Source: Wolfiporia cocos | Taxonomy: Eukaryota; Basidiomycota; Agaricomycetes; Polyporales; Phaeolaceae | Reading direction: 5' to 3' | Assembly (NCBI GenBank): GCA_029448655.1 | Contig: JACCLO010000012.1 | Location: 2,170,001 to 2,234,000 of the forward strand | Length of the DNA stretch: 64,000 bases | Shown here: positions 36,505 to 47,872 of the stretch, piece after piece | How the letters are laid out: the number at the start of each line of letters is the position of its first letter | Position numbering within the stretch: position 1 is the stretch's first letter | The notes under the pieces: model-generated | Database searches by the model: none | What the model was told of the DNA's origin: nothing | Seen by the model: only the letters and a program-made list of their open reading frames with translations | Translations under genes and position numbers: made by a program

Positions 36505-39450
36505 CATGTAGGCGGCACATTGAGGTGGGCCGACGAGAGGTCGCGATGCTCACGTCACCATGATCCTCGGTCGGCCGAGTAAGGAAATGCTCACGTACGC
36601 AGTACACAGGGTGGGCCGACGGGAGGTCGCGGTGCTCACGTCACAGTCAGCTTCGGTCGGCCGATCCGCTGAAGACGGTACACAGGGTGGGCCGACGGAA
36701 GGTCGCGGTGATCATGTCACCGTGAGCCTCGGTCGGCCGATCCGCTGAAGACCCACGTAGGCTGTACACAAGGTAGGCCGATGTGAGGTCGCGGTGCTCA
36801 CGTCACCGTGAGCCTCGGTCGGCCGATCCGCTGAAGACGGTACACAGGGTGGGCCGACAAGAGGTCACGGTACTCACGTCACCGCGATCCTCGGTCGGCC
36901 GAGTAAGGAAACGACCACGTACGCAGTACACAGGGTGGGCCGACGAGAGGTCGCGGTGCTCACGTCACCGCGATCCTCGGTCGGCCGAGTAAGGAAACGA
37001 TCACGTACGCAGTACACGGGGTGGGCCGATGGAAGATTGCGGTGCTCACGTCACCGTGATCCTCGGTCGGCCGAGTAAGGAAATGCCCACGTACGCAGTA
37101 CACGGGGTGGGTCGACGAGAGGTCGCGGTACTCACGTCACAGTCAGCTTCGGTCGGCCGATCCACTAAAGACCCACGTAGGCGGTACATAGGGTAGGCCG
37201 ACGGAAGGTCGCGGTGATCACGTCACCGTGAGCCTCGGTCGGCCGATCCGCTGAGGACCCACGTAGACTGTACACAGGGTAGGCCGACGGAAGGTCGCGG
37301 TGATCACGTCACCGTGAGCCTCGGTCGGCCGAGTAAGGAAACGATCACGTACGCAGTACACGGGGTGGGCCGATGGAAGATTGCGGTGCTCACGTCACCG
37401 TGATCCTCGGTCGGCCGAGTAAGGAAATGCCCACGTACGCAGTACACGGGGTGGGCCGACGAGAGGTCGCGGTGCTCACGTCACAGTCAGCTTCGGTCGG
37501 CCGATCCACTAAAGACCCACGTAGGCGGTACATAGGGTAGGCCGACGGAAGGTCGCGGTGATCACGTCACCGTGAGCCTCGGTCGGCCGATCCGCTGAAG
37601 ACGGTACACAGGGTGGGCCGACAAGAGGTCGCGGTGCTCACGTCACCGCGATCCTCGGTCGGCCGAGTAAGGAAACGATCACGTACGCAGTACACGGGGT
37701 GGGCCGATGGAAGATTGCGGTGCTCACGTCACCGTGATCCTCGGTCGGCCGAGTAAGGAAATGCCCACGTACGCAGTACACGGGGTGGGCCGACGAGAGG
37801 TCGCGGTACTCACGTCACAGTCAGCTTCGGTCGGCCGATCCACTAAAGACCCACGTAGGCGGTACATAGGGTAGGCCGACGAGAGGTCGCGGTGATCACG
37901 TCACCGTGAGCCTCGGTAGGCCGAGTAAGGAAATGATATGGTGGACCGACAGAAGGTCGAGGTGCTCACGTCACCGCGACCCTCGGTCGACCCATCCGCT
38001 GAATACCCACATACGCCGTAAGCAGGGTGGGCCGACGAGAGGTCGCGGTGCTCACGTCACCGTGAGCCCCGGTCGGCCGATCTGCTGAGGACGGTACACA
38101 GGGTGGGCCGATGGGAGGTCGCGGTGCTCACGTCACCGCGATCCTCGGTCGGCCGATCCACTAAAGACCCACGTAGGCGGTACACAGGGTAGGCCGACGG
38201 AAGGTCGCGGTGATCACGTCACCGTGAGCCTCGGTCGGCCGATCCGCTGAAGACCCACGTAGGCTGTACACAGGGTAGGCCGATGTGAGGTCGCGGTGAT
38301 CACGTCACCGCGATCCTCGGTCGGCCGAGTAAGGAAACGATCACGTACGCAGTACACGGGGTGGGCCGATGGAAGATTGCGGTGCTCACGTCACCGTGAT
38401 CCTCGGTCGGCCGAGTAAGGAAATGCCCACGTACGCAGTACACGGGGTGGGCCGACGAGAGGTCGCGGTACTCACGTCACAGTCAGCTTCGGTCCGCCGA
38501 TCCACTAAAGACCCACGTAGGCGGTACACAGGGTAGGCCGACGGGAGGTCGCGGTGCTCACGTCACCGTGAGCCTCGGTCGGCCGATCCGCTGAAGACGG
38601 TACACAGGGTGGGCCGACAAGAGGTCGCGGTACTCACGTCACCGTGAGCCCCGGTCGGCCGATCCGCTGAAGACGGTACACAGGGTGGGCCGACAAGAGG
38701 TTGCGGTGCTCACGTCACCGCGATCCTCGGTCGGCCGAGTAAGGAAACGACCACGTACGCAGTACACAGGGTGGGCCGACAAGAGGTCGCGGTGCTCACG
38801 TCACCGCGATCCTCGGTCGGCCGAGTAGGGAAATGCCCACGTACGCAGTACGCGGGGTGAGCCGACGGGAAATTGCGGTGCTCACGTCACCGCGATCCTC
38901 GGTCGGCCGAGTAAGGAAACGATCACGTACGCAGTACACGGGGTGGGCCGATGGAAGATTGCGGTGCTCACGTCACCGTGATCCTCGGTCGGCCGAGTAA
39001 GGAAATGATATGGTGGACCGACAGAAGGTCGAGGTGCTCACGTCACCGCGACCCTCGGTCGGCCCATCCGCTGAATACCCACGTACGCCGTAAGCAGGGT
39101 GGGCCGACGAGAGGTCGCGGTGCTCGCGTCACCGTGAGCCCCGGTCGGCCGATCTGCTGAGGACGGTACACAGGGTGGGCCGATGGGAGGTCGCGGTGCT
39201 CACGTCACCGTGATCCTCGGTCGGCCGAGTGAGGAAATGACCATGTACGCAGTACGCAGGGTGGGCCGACGAGAGGTCGCGGTAATCACGTCACCGTGAG
39301 CTTCGGTTGGCCGATCCGCTGAGGATGGTACACAGGGCAGGCCGACGAGAGGTCGCGGTGCTCACGTCACCGTGAGCATTGGTCGGCCGATCCGTTGAAG
39401 ATGCTACACAGGGTGGGCCGACGGGAGGTCGCGGTGCCCACGTCACAGTG
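36505..39450 (+). repeat. Left minisatellite array, about 75-90 bp units
   Basis: Roughly 35 to 40 units share a core of GTGGGCCGACGAGAGGTCGC, then GGTGCTCACGTCACCGTGAG and CCTCGGTCGGCC. Linkers alternate between ATCCGCTGAAGACGGTACAC and GAGTAAGGAAATGCCCACGT types. Blocks of several units are themselves repeated, for example 37000-37140, 37330-37480 and 37660-37800. The core is partly self-complementary (GGCCGAC...GTCGGCC, TCACGT). Open frames here are by-products of the repeat. Confidence 0.93.
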
Positions 39451-40105
39451 ACTATGTAAAGGGTCGGATATTGCTGTATACTAAGGTACATCACTGAGAT
39501 ACGCATATTTTGTACATAATTGCTATGTTGTACAATTTTTTACGGTGTACCCTTTCCATATCCTATATATCGCTTCAAATCCACCCCACTTTTCCTTCTG
39601 TATTAGATAGAGAAACAAAAAATCCTACGTATCCCACTTATCCACTTTCGTGACAGATGAACGACTCGCTGCTCCAATTGAGTTTCTCTTTTAATTCGTC
39701 GCGGAGTCTACATATGGCGTAAATAAAATGCGGAAAGATACGCATGCAGGACTCACTGGTTGATCAAAGGCGCTTCAGCCACAGCGCCGTGATACTACAG
39801 GGTAATTAATAATGTGCGCACCAGTGAAAGCGTTACTTACAATATGAAAATGGATGGGGTCCTGGAGTCTCGGATGAGTGATGCTGCGATGGGATCCATG
39901 CTTACTTCCTACATGGTCCACAAATCCAGCAGCATATAGGAACTGTAATAGCGGTTAGTCGGGAAATACGCAAATTCAAAAACAAGCTACCGAAGCGATT
40001 TGTTTGTGGCGCATCTTGCCACGTTGGGCGTCGCTCAGCGTAAATATTTTCAACATAGTCTTTTAAACGGTTATTAATTGAGTTTTGAACATGATATTAA
40101 TGCAA
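39451..40105. other. AT-rich noncoding stretch in the KDZ element
   Basis: It follows the array abruptly and has markedly lower GC. It may include downstream exons of the minus-strand gene that starts at 40468, but I cannot place them with confidence. Confidence 0.45.
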
Positions 40106-40111
40106 ACTTAC

Positions 40112-40468
40112 ATTATACTGGCGCCGTTGCAGAACAATGCGGTCTTCGGTCGGCGGGGGTGGCATAGCAGCAGCTCCATCCCGGTCCAGGGCCTCCGCCA
40201 TGGGCGCGTCTTCGTGCTCGACAGGCTGCTCATCGTGAGCAGCGGCGGGAGGACCAGTCTCGGCAGGTTCTTCTCCTACCCGCATTTCCGTGAGTTGGTC
40301 GGCGTGTATGTGGGCGGCCGCTGCTCCGTCGTCATCGACGGCAGTGGCGGCGATGGGGGCGTGGTCGACAGCCGCAGTGGTCGCTCGACGTTGTGCGGCC
40401 TGTCGAGCTATCTTGCGATTCGAGCGTCCTCCAGGCATGTTGAACGGAGCTTTAAGAAGGGCCGACAT
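40112..40468 (-). CDS. Unrecognised KDZ cargo protein, first exon
   Basis: I do not recognise this protein. The exon starts MSALLKAPFNMPGGRSNRK, although a start ten codons later is possible. A basic patch (NRKIARQAAQRR) is followed by low-complexity Ala, Asp, Glu and Pro-rich sequence to PTEDRIVLQRRQYN. A consensus GTAAGT donor lies at 40111-40106. Downstream exons are not certain; a segment reading RRPTWQDAPQTNRFG is in a fitting phase (about 39999-40043). It sits between the left minisatellite and the second array and points toward the left terminus. Confidence 0.5.
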
Positions 40469-41200
40469 TAGAGGCGACGTAGCGTTAAAAGAACAAGTAC
40501 TTACCGAGGTGGCGAAAGTCGAGGGACAAAGAGAGGTCGCGATTGTCCAGCGAATATATATTGAGTCTGTCGATCGCATATTAGAGAAGTGTGCCCAAGT
40601 ATGGTACACGTACGCGATATCCTGTGGCTGAGCTGGGTTCTGGTAGGAGGCCGCTTTCATACATGAGTTCCATGGTATGAACGGTGCGCGCGGGCATGTG
40701 ACGGTGAATCCGTTGTTCCCAGGTCTATTGTGGCGATGAGTATCTATTCTATGATGCTGTAGGTTTTCAATCGACGTTAAATATGTGGTTTCTGGACCAC
40801 ACGGCACGGGTCGCGGTCGTTGTTGTCGCATATAGGATATGAAACACGTGCCGCGCGATATGTCTGTAGGAAGTAGCACGTTACCGTGAGTACCAAATTG
40901 CGCACTTAAACTTACCTCGTATCCCAGATTGTATGCGTGCCAACATCATAGGTCCATAGTAAGAGCGCCATGAGGTCGCTCGTGTCCTCAACCACCGGAC
41001 GAGGCAAGAGTTATTGTCGATCGAATCCAACGATCGATCTGCGAAGCGATCGGCCACTAGCATCGATGATTCTGTCCTTCAGACCACGTGACGTTCTGGT
41101 ATCGACGGGATGGATATTCCGCACTTGTCATGGCTTAGAGACCCTCACAAGCATCGTAAAGGTAGTTCTCCCGCCAGTTCCAATGCAGCGAACGCGACAT
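40469..41200. other. Spacer inside the KDZ element
   Basis: No gene was supported. It is probably the promoter side of the minus-strand gene at 40112-40468. It runs into the second minisatellite. Confidence 0.4.
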
Positions 41201-41204
41201 GCGC

Positions 41205-42550
41205 CTCCATTGGGTGGGCCGATGGGGGGTCGCGGTACCCGCGTCACCGTGAGCCTCGGTCGGCCGGCCAGGCAAATGCTCACGTATTGGGTGGGCCGAC
41301 GGAGGGTCGCGTCAAGGTGGAAGCATTCGAACACATTCTGCCATCCAATGCCTCTGCTATGACAGACTGTCCTGATACCGGGTGGGCCGACGGGGGGTCG
41401 CGGTACCCGCGTCACCGTGAGCCTCGGTCGGCCGGCCAGGCAAATGCTCACGTATTGGGTGGGCCGACGGAGGGTCGCGGTACTCGCGTCAAGGTGGAAG
41501 CATTCGAACACATTCTGCCATCCAATGCCTCTGCTATGGCAGACTGTCCTGATACCGGGTGGGCCGACGGGGGGTCGCGGTACCCGCGTCACCGTGAGCC
41601 TCGGTCGGCCAGCGAGGCAAATGCTCACGTATTCTGCACATTGGGTGGGCCGACGGGGTGCCGCGGTACTCACGTCACCGTGAGCCTTGATCTGCCGGCC
41701 AGGTGAAGATCCATGTGTACGCTGGGTGGGTCGACCGGGGGTCACGGTGCTCACGTCACCGTGAGCCTCGGTCGGCCGGCCAGGCAAATGCTCACGTATT
41801 GGGTGGGCCGACGGAGGGTCGCGGTACTCGCGTCAAGGTGGAAGCATTCGAACACATTCTGCCATCAAATGCCTCTGCTACGGCAGACTGTCATGGAGCA
41901 GGGAGCCTCACAAGCCTAGTGCTGATGGTTCTTCCGTCAAGGTGGAAGCATTCAAACACATTCTGCCATCAAATGCCTCTGCTACGGCAGACTGTCATGG
42001 AGCAGGGAGCCTCACAAGCCTAGTGCTGATGGTTCTTCCGTCAAGGTGGAAGCATTCAAACACATTCTGCCATCCAATGCCTCTGCTACGGCAGACTGTC
42101 ATGGAGCAGGGAGCCTCACAAGCCTAGTGCTGATGGTTCTTCCGTCAAGATGGAAGCATTCGAACACATTCTGCCATCCAATGCCTCTGCTATGACAGAC
42201 TGTCCTGATACCGGGTGGGCCGACGGGGGGTCGCGGTACCCGCGTCACCGTGAGCCTCGGTCGGCCAGCGAGGCAAATGCTCACGTATTCTGCACATTGG
42301 GTGGGCCGACGGGGTGTCGCGGTACTCACGTCACCGTGAGCCTTGATCTGCCGGCCAGGTGAAGATCCATGTGTACGCTGGGTGGGTCGACCGGGGGTCA
42401 CGGTGCTCACGTCACCGTGAGCCTCGGTCGGCCGGCCAGGCAAATGCTCACGTATTGGGTGGGCCGACGGGGATTGCGGTGCCAACGTCACCGTGTGCTT
42501 CGGTCGGCCCACCGATGGGGCATCACGGTGGACGTGTTGTCGCGAGCCCC
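41205..42550 (+). repeat. Second minisatellite, same core as the left array
   Basis: Units of GGGTGGGCCGACGGGGGGTC, GCGGTACCCGCGTCACCGTG and AGCCTCGGTCGGCC alternate with a different linker (AAGGTGGAAGCATTCGAACA and following). Within it, a unit of about 106 bp (TGTCATGGAGCAGGGAGCCT to TCTGCTACGGCAGAC) is repeated three times in tandem (about 41838-42190). Two larger blocks are also duplicated (41560-41830 and 42190-42460). Confidence 0.9.
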
Positions 42551-42924
42551 AGTCGGTCCGTAAATGAATAGAATGATTCCACCAATGGCTTACGTATTTT
42601 CTGTATGTTCACAGTACTAAATACTGCTATTTGAGACTTTAAATCAGGAGGCTGCTGAATAGCTTAATGTGAAGTGTTTTGAAGGACCCTCATTTCGCTT
42701 GACAATCGCTTGCCTTGAGAATGCATGCACTCATCCTGACACAGCAAAGTATATATTTCCGTGGATATATGTGTGGACAACAATACGTTTTACGGTCTTT
42801 GTCATGTCATGCGCCCTCGCTTGTGACATCCCTCAAGGTGCGTATAAGGCGCTGCAGGAGGACATGGAATACGGATGCAGCGGGCGCTGGCACGCGCACA
42901 TTTTTGTCCCAGGTCTTGATCCTG

Positions 42925-43434
42925 TTAATCATGAGGCTCCACAAGCAGCGAAACACATACCGAGATCTGCTCAGGATGCCTCCACCAATCTGGAGCATCC
43001 TCCATCTCTCCATCCGACCAGGTCCACCACGCACTTTCGCTTGCGATGTCCTCGAGCCCTTGAGGAGGGTTGCGATCTCGAAGTCCACGTGTGTTGACCG
43101 CCTCTACATTGATAACAGGGTCCTCGGCCCAGGTGGTCGCGGAAGAGATGCGATAGATGATCTCTGGCATCCTCACCATTTCTCCCACCAGTGCCAGCTC
43201 TCCGACAGCATTCCTTGCCGCGACCTGACGCTGATCATGATTGAACTGGAGCACAATCCAAAATCAGCGACCTACCAATTCAATCTTGATGCCATGCTCC
43301 CAACGGCGGCGGGAAATGTCGTCCCCAGGGCGATATGCCTTCATTGCCATCTGGCATCGCCAGCCTATTATCGCAAGAATGTCGCGGTTGACTTGGATGT
43401 GAGCCTCTCGAGCCCGATTATTGCTGAGTGACAT
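42925..43434 (-). CDS. Unrecognised KDZ cargo protein, divergent to the transposase
   Basis: I do not recognise this protein. A likely start is MSLSNNRAREAHIQVNRD at 43434. An exon runs to GIKIEL with a GTAGGT donor near 43274. After an intron of about 50 nt the frame continues FNHDQRQVAARNAVGELALV, then MPEIIYRISSATTWAEDPV. It may splice again before a segment reading DFEIATLLKG (about 43080) or read through to a stop at 42925. The start lies about 145 bp from the transposase start on the other strand, so a shared promoter is likely. Confidence 0.45.
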
Positions 43435-43578
43435 AGCTGCGGAAGAGACGAGAGGCGGATGCCCGAAATGCGATCCTAGAGAGTTCCCATGATCGGCTTT
43501 GCCAAAAATGGTAAACGATTTTTTCTGAGGCAGGCCCTCCAAAGTCGTGTCCTTCACCACATCTAGCCTCCTCCTGAC

Positions 43579-46500
43579 ATGGCCCCGCGAGCTAACAAAA
43601 CACGAATCGTCGTATCTGACAAGTTCCAGTATGTCACCCGAGTCAAGAAGGTGACCTCCAAGGGGGTAACGATGGTGCCTGTACCCACTTCATTGCCTTC
43701 CTCTGCACCGTCTTCTACAAGGTCCCCTAAGAAGGCAAGGGAGGAGAATCTGAAGGAGGACATTACGACGAATGAACTTCCACTCGTCCATGAGGAGGCT
43801 CAAGCGAAGCCACAGCAGAAGGTGCAAATATTGTGACCCCGCTCGCGACCCCCTCTAATGGATCACACAGTCACAGAACGACTTTATGCGCGATTGGCTA
43901 CCCCATCGCGACAGCTTTTTACGCTGCCTGCTCAAGATCAATGCCCCGCCAGACCCTCGTATTTGCTCTCGGTGCCACGCTCGCGAAGGGAGGTGGCGAT
44001 GCCTTGAATGTTTCGGTCGCCCAGTCACTTGCGATGACTGCTGCTTGGATATTCACACATTGCTCCAGCTCCATCGCATGGAAAAGTGGACCAGTGACCA
44101 TTTTTCACCTTCAACATTGCGCGAGGTAGGCGTAAAGATATACTTAGGGCATGGTGGGTCGCGATGTCCATCCGTGCCCCATCATCGCGAGACCTATCGC
44201 GAGCCCCATAGCGAGGCATATGAAGGCGAGAGCGATGATGTCTGGGGCGACGATGATTTGGTGAACGGATCTCCACCACTACTGCCGCATGGCAGCTTCA
44301 GTATGCTCACAGTTGTAGATGTGACCGGTGCACATTACTTGGACGTTAGCTGGTGCTGCTGTCCTGCGGCTGCCACTCGCGACCTCCAGCTTCTAGAGGC
44401 AGGCCTGTATCCCGCGAGCATTTTGAATCCCAGGACAGCGTTCACATTCAGAGTATTGGACGACTTCCTGCTTGCGAACAAAGAGTGCAAGACATCTGCA
44501 ATGGCATATTACAGCAAGCTGAGGAGAGTGACCAACAATGCCTTTCCGCATACCGTCCCGGTGGGTTGTGAGGGAGGGATGCTCGCGATAGCCGCTAATG
44601 TGCGCGAGCATGTGCAACAGGATAGATACCGCGAGCTTCTTCGCGTGTCCAGACAGTGGCGAAATCTGAAATATCGCAAATGGCATGGGTATGGACACAG
44701 TACCAGAGATGATGTACCGCCAGGGGGGCTCGCGATATTTTGCGCGGCATGTCCGCAACCTGGAATCAATCTTCCAAATGGCTGGGAGAACGATCCTGTC
44801 AGGTGTGTACGTGCTGCTTCCAATGAAAGGAGGTGTAAACCCTGCTTCAGGTGGAAGTATATGCAGACGATCGTCATGGACGGCAACTTCACCGCAGAGC
44901 ATCTGAAGATGAAGAATCCGGAAGACGATGTCTGGATAGCGGACGGACATGGCTTCATGGTCACCGAGTCCAGATACAAGGAACACCTCGCTGTGGCCAG
45001 GGAACGGAAAAAGGTAGGTTGCCACGCCCCGCCTTGTTCGTGGGCTGGAATACCCATACATGCCACCATCCCTAGCGATCAGATTGTCATGACCATCGGG
45101 CGGTCAACCAGGCAAATGCGGACAGGAGCAACTTGGAATCCACCGGGATCGGTGCCGCCGCGTGCGGACGTCATGGCTGCTTCTTCCCACATTCGGTAGT
45201 GGACTTTCAGAAGGGTGAACGGTAGGTGAAGTGGATGCACGCTGAAGTCCATGCTGAATGGGACCAAAGGCAGATGAACATGGACTACGTGCTCAGCGAG
45301 GTCATCTTATCTTTAAATGGCCTCCATCTTCTCCTACTCATGTACGACATTGTCTGTCAATACTCGGTTCATCTCGAGAGCCGCTTCCAAGAGAGCGCCT
45401 ACCTGGAGATGCCATCCAATCTGGTGATCTTGATGGCTATCGGTCTGTTTCACGTTCATGGCCACAGGAAGGAATGTTTCCCTCGTTACTCCCCCAGTTT
45501 CATAGAAGGTGCAGGACAGATTGATGGAGAGATCATTGAGACGCTGTGGGCTCCCCTCAACCTGATTTCGGGCAGCACTCGAGGGATGAGCACAGCGCAT
45601 CGGAGGGAATCAATAGACGACCACATGAATGACTCAAACTGGAAGAAAATGACACGCCTATGTAGGTATCCGCCATGATCTCCTAATCATTTGAACCCAC
45701 AGCTCAGGCTGTTTGACCTCACGGTGAGGTTACTCGACCTCGCGGCCAGGCTGGCCAAGCTCGCGGCGAGGTAGATTGGGCTTGCGGCACGGCTTGCCAA
45801 CCTCACGGTGAGGTTGGCGGACTTCGCAATGAGATGTAACTGACCTCGCGGTGAGGTGGGTCAGCCTCGCGGCGAGGCCGGTGAACCTCGTAGTGAGGCT
45901 CCCTGATCTCCAAAAGATTCATGTTCTTGAAGCAGTTGACCTCATTATCTGCACCAGCTTCATCCTTAGTATCGAAGTACAAGAAAGCGACGACGGGAGT
46001 TCTCAGTAGCACATCTGCTCTCAAGGATTTAGAAAAGACTGCCAGCCCCGACCAGTTGAAGACGTGGAGTCGGTTGGAACAGAATGCAAAATGGGATCGG
46101 TTGGAGGACGTGAGTGCAATAGACATCTATGATGTTCAACTTGAGAAGGGTAGGCACTTCCGCAGTTGCCATATATTGCGCTGACAGGGATAGATCAGCA
46201 CCGAGCAAGCAGGCTATCCAATTGCAACTAATGCAAAAGGAGTCTCAGTCAAAGAGAGGCCGTGGAACGGCCTCCTGGATATCCATAGGAATTAGAATAC
46301 AGGAGACCCAGTCAGCAATATTCAGTGCCCTCATGTCGAGATATGCTGATATCTGCACCAGGCTTCAGCAATGTCAGCTCGCGAGATCAGTCAGCCAGCG
46401 CCGAGTTCTTGCCGATCGCACGAGGCTTGAGGAGAAGAGGCAGAAGCTGCAAGTTCAAATTGGCTCGTTTGAGGCCAAGGCGGTGATGATGCTGCCTTGC

Positions 46501-47385
46501 CTGGGTGAGCTTGAGGACGACAACAGTGTTCGCGAGCCCTACACCGGCGAGGACTGGCCAGATATTATGGAAGATAATGACCCGGAAGCTGATCTGTTGT
46601 CAGACGATGAGGAGGATGAATGCAGGCCCGAGGAACTTTGCCTGTCACTCCCTTCCCAACTAGGTCATAATATGATCGTACAGGAAGGGTGGCAGAGGGT
46701 CGCGAGGGTAGAGCTGAAACTTCGTCAGGGCCAGGCAAACGATGCCCTTCATGAGATACGCATGGCAATAGGACTCAAATCATTTTTGTTCCGCAATCGG
46801 ATCAGGAATGCTAACAGCCAGCAGACAAAGACACGGGCGCGGAGGGAGGTCGCGGCGGCGAGCAGTACCATACAACATCACTGTCGCGTCTACACTCAAG
46901 CGCGAAAGGCCATGGTGGAGCTTGGGGCTGATGAAGGGCTCTTGAACAAGTACAAGGTGCTGCATGCTGAGGATGTCAAGGCAATTACGCACATCATGGA
47001 CAGCTCCATCCGAGGAATGAGGAACGAGACGCTGTCATGGATATGGGCAGCTGATGTGGCCGGTGATGGGGATCAGTCGACGTGGATGGAGGAGCGTGAG
47101 TGCCCGGTATCACTACCATGATAGAAACTTATACACTTGAATGTAGTTCACCGCGTCAACTGGCTTATAACGAAGGCTCAGAAGGATAGATGGCAGGAGG
47201 AGCTCAATATTGTGCTCGCAGAGATGCAGTGGGTGGTACGGTACTTTGAAATGAAAGCATACAATTGGCAAGGGCTTGCAGAGAGAAGCGGTGAACCGGG
47301 AGGAAAGGCATATTGTCTCAGGCAACATGCGATGTGGAGCAATTTAGCACGTTCCGCGTCGGGACAGTTTCTGCACTGTACATAA
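43579..47385 (+). CDS. KDZ-family transposase with CxC2-type cysteine cluster
   Basis: This enzyme should cut and join the element's ends in the nucleus. Nine exons were read: 43579-43821, 43871-44560, 44621-44802, 44851-45013, 45076-45221, 45270-45661, 45958-46149, 46199-47095 and 47147-47385. They total 3144 nt in one frame, or 1047 residues. An N-terminal cysteine cluster (CSRCHAREGRWRCLECFG, then TCDDCC) is followed by LGHGGSRCP. The RNase H-like core shows MDGNF (Asp about 382), MYDIVCQ (Asp about 501), HVHGHRKECFPRYSPSFIEG and GQIDGEIIETLW (Glu about 562-565), the order expected of KDZ transposases. A basic, acidic and coiled tail ends in HRVNWLITKAQKDRWQEEL. No lesion was seen, so the enzyme may be active. 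Intron 6 (296 nt) is long for this genome and contains CG-rich tandem repeats. Confidence 0.92.
45695..45905 (+). repeat. GACCTCGCGGTGAGG-type repeat inside a transposase intron
   Basis: About ten imperfect units of roughly 22 bp (CTCACGGTGAGGTT, CTCGCGGCGAGG) fill intron 6 of the KDZ transposase. Each unit is a small palindrome around a CTCGCGG...GAGG core. Confidence 0.8.
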
Positions 47386-47872
47386 ATCCACCTCTGTTAA
47401 ATTTGCATGCAGCATGTTTCCATTGTATATTTCACCGCATACTGTTGAGCTTCAGGCTCGAGGCTATCCCGCTGTGGAAGTGCACACACCGGATATGAGT
47501 GCATAAATGCTGCACCAGAGCACTGTAGCTCTACCGAAACCCATCATTATTATTCCACGACCATCCATGGCTCTATGGCATCTCTCCACCCCTCTACCGC
47601 GACCCCCTGTCTGTGCAACACGAACTGCTATGGTTCTACCGCGACCCTCCCATAACTCTACCGCGACCTTCTGCTATTCTACCGTGACCCCTACCGCCCA
47701 CACTTTTGCGATGCTATATGCCCTCGCCGCAACCTTACAACACCATATCCAACATTACTTCGCGACCCTTCACCCGTATACCGTGACCCCAATTGTCTTC
47801 ACCGCGACCTGTTCTAGCCTACCTCTTGTCCCGTTCCAGCATCGTCTTGGAGCCGCTACATGCCCCACCTTC
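47386..47872. other. Convergent spacer with CTACCGCGACC repeats
   Basis: This lies between the 3' ends of the transposase (+) and TET/JBP (-) genes. About eight copies of a CTACCGCGACC-like word occur between 47525 and 47815. No gene was seen. Confidence 0.7.

Noticed and set aside
36352..39506. Many open frames in the left minisatellite
   Set aside because: They repeat the same residues in rotating frames and follow the DNA repeat unit; there is no start or splice logic.
41110..42571. Open frames up to 219 residues in the second array
   Set aside because: By-products of tandem repeats, present on both strands with the same repeated peptide.
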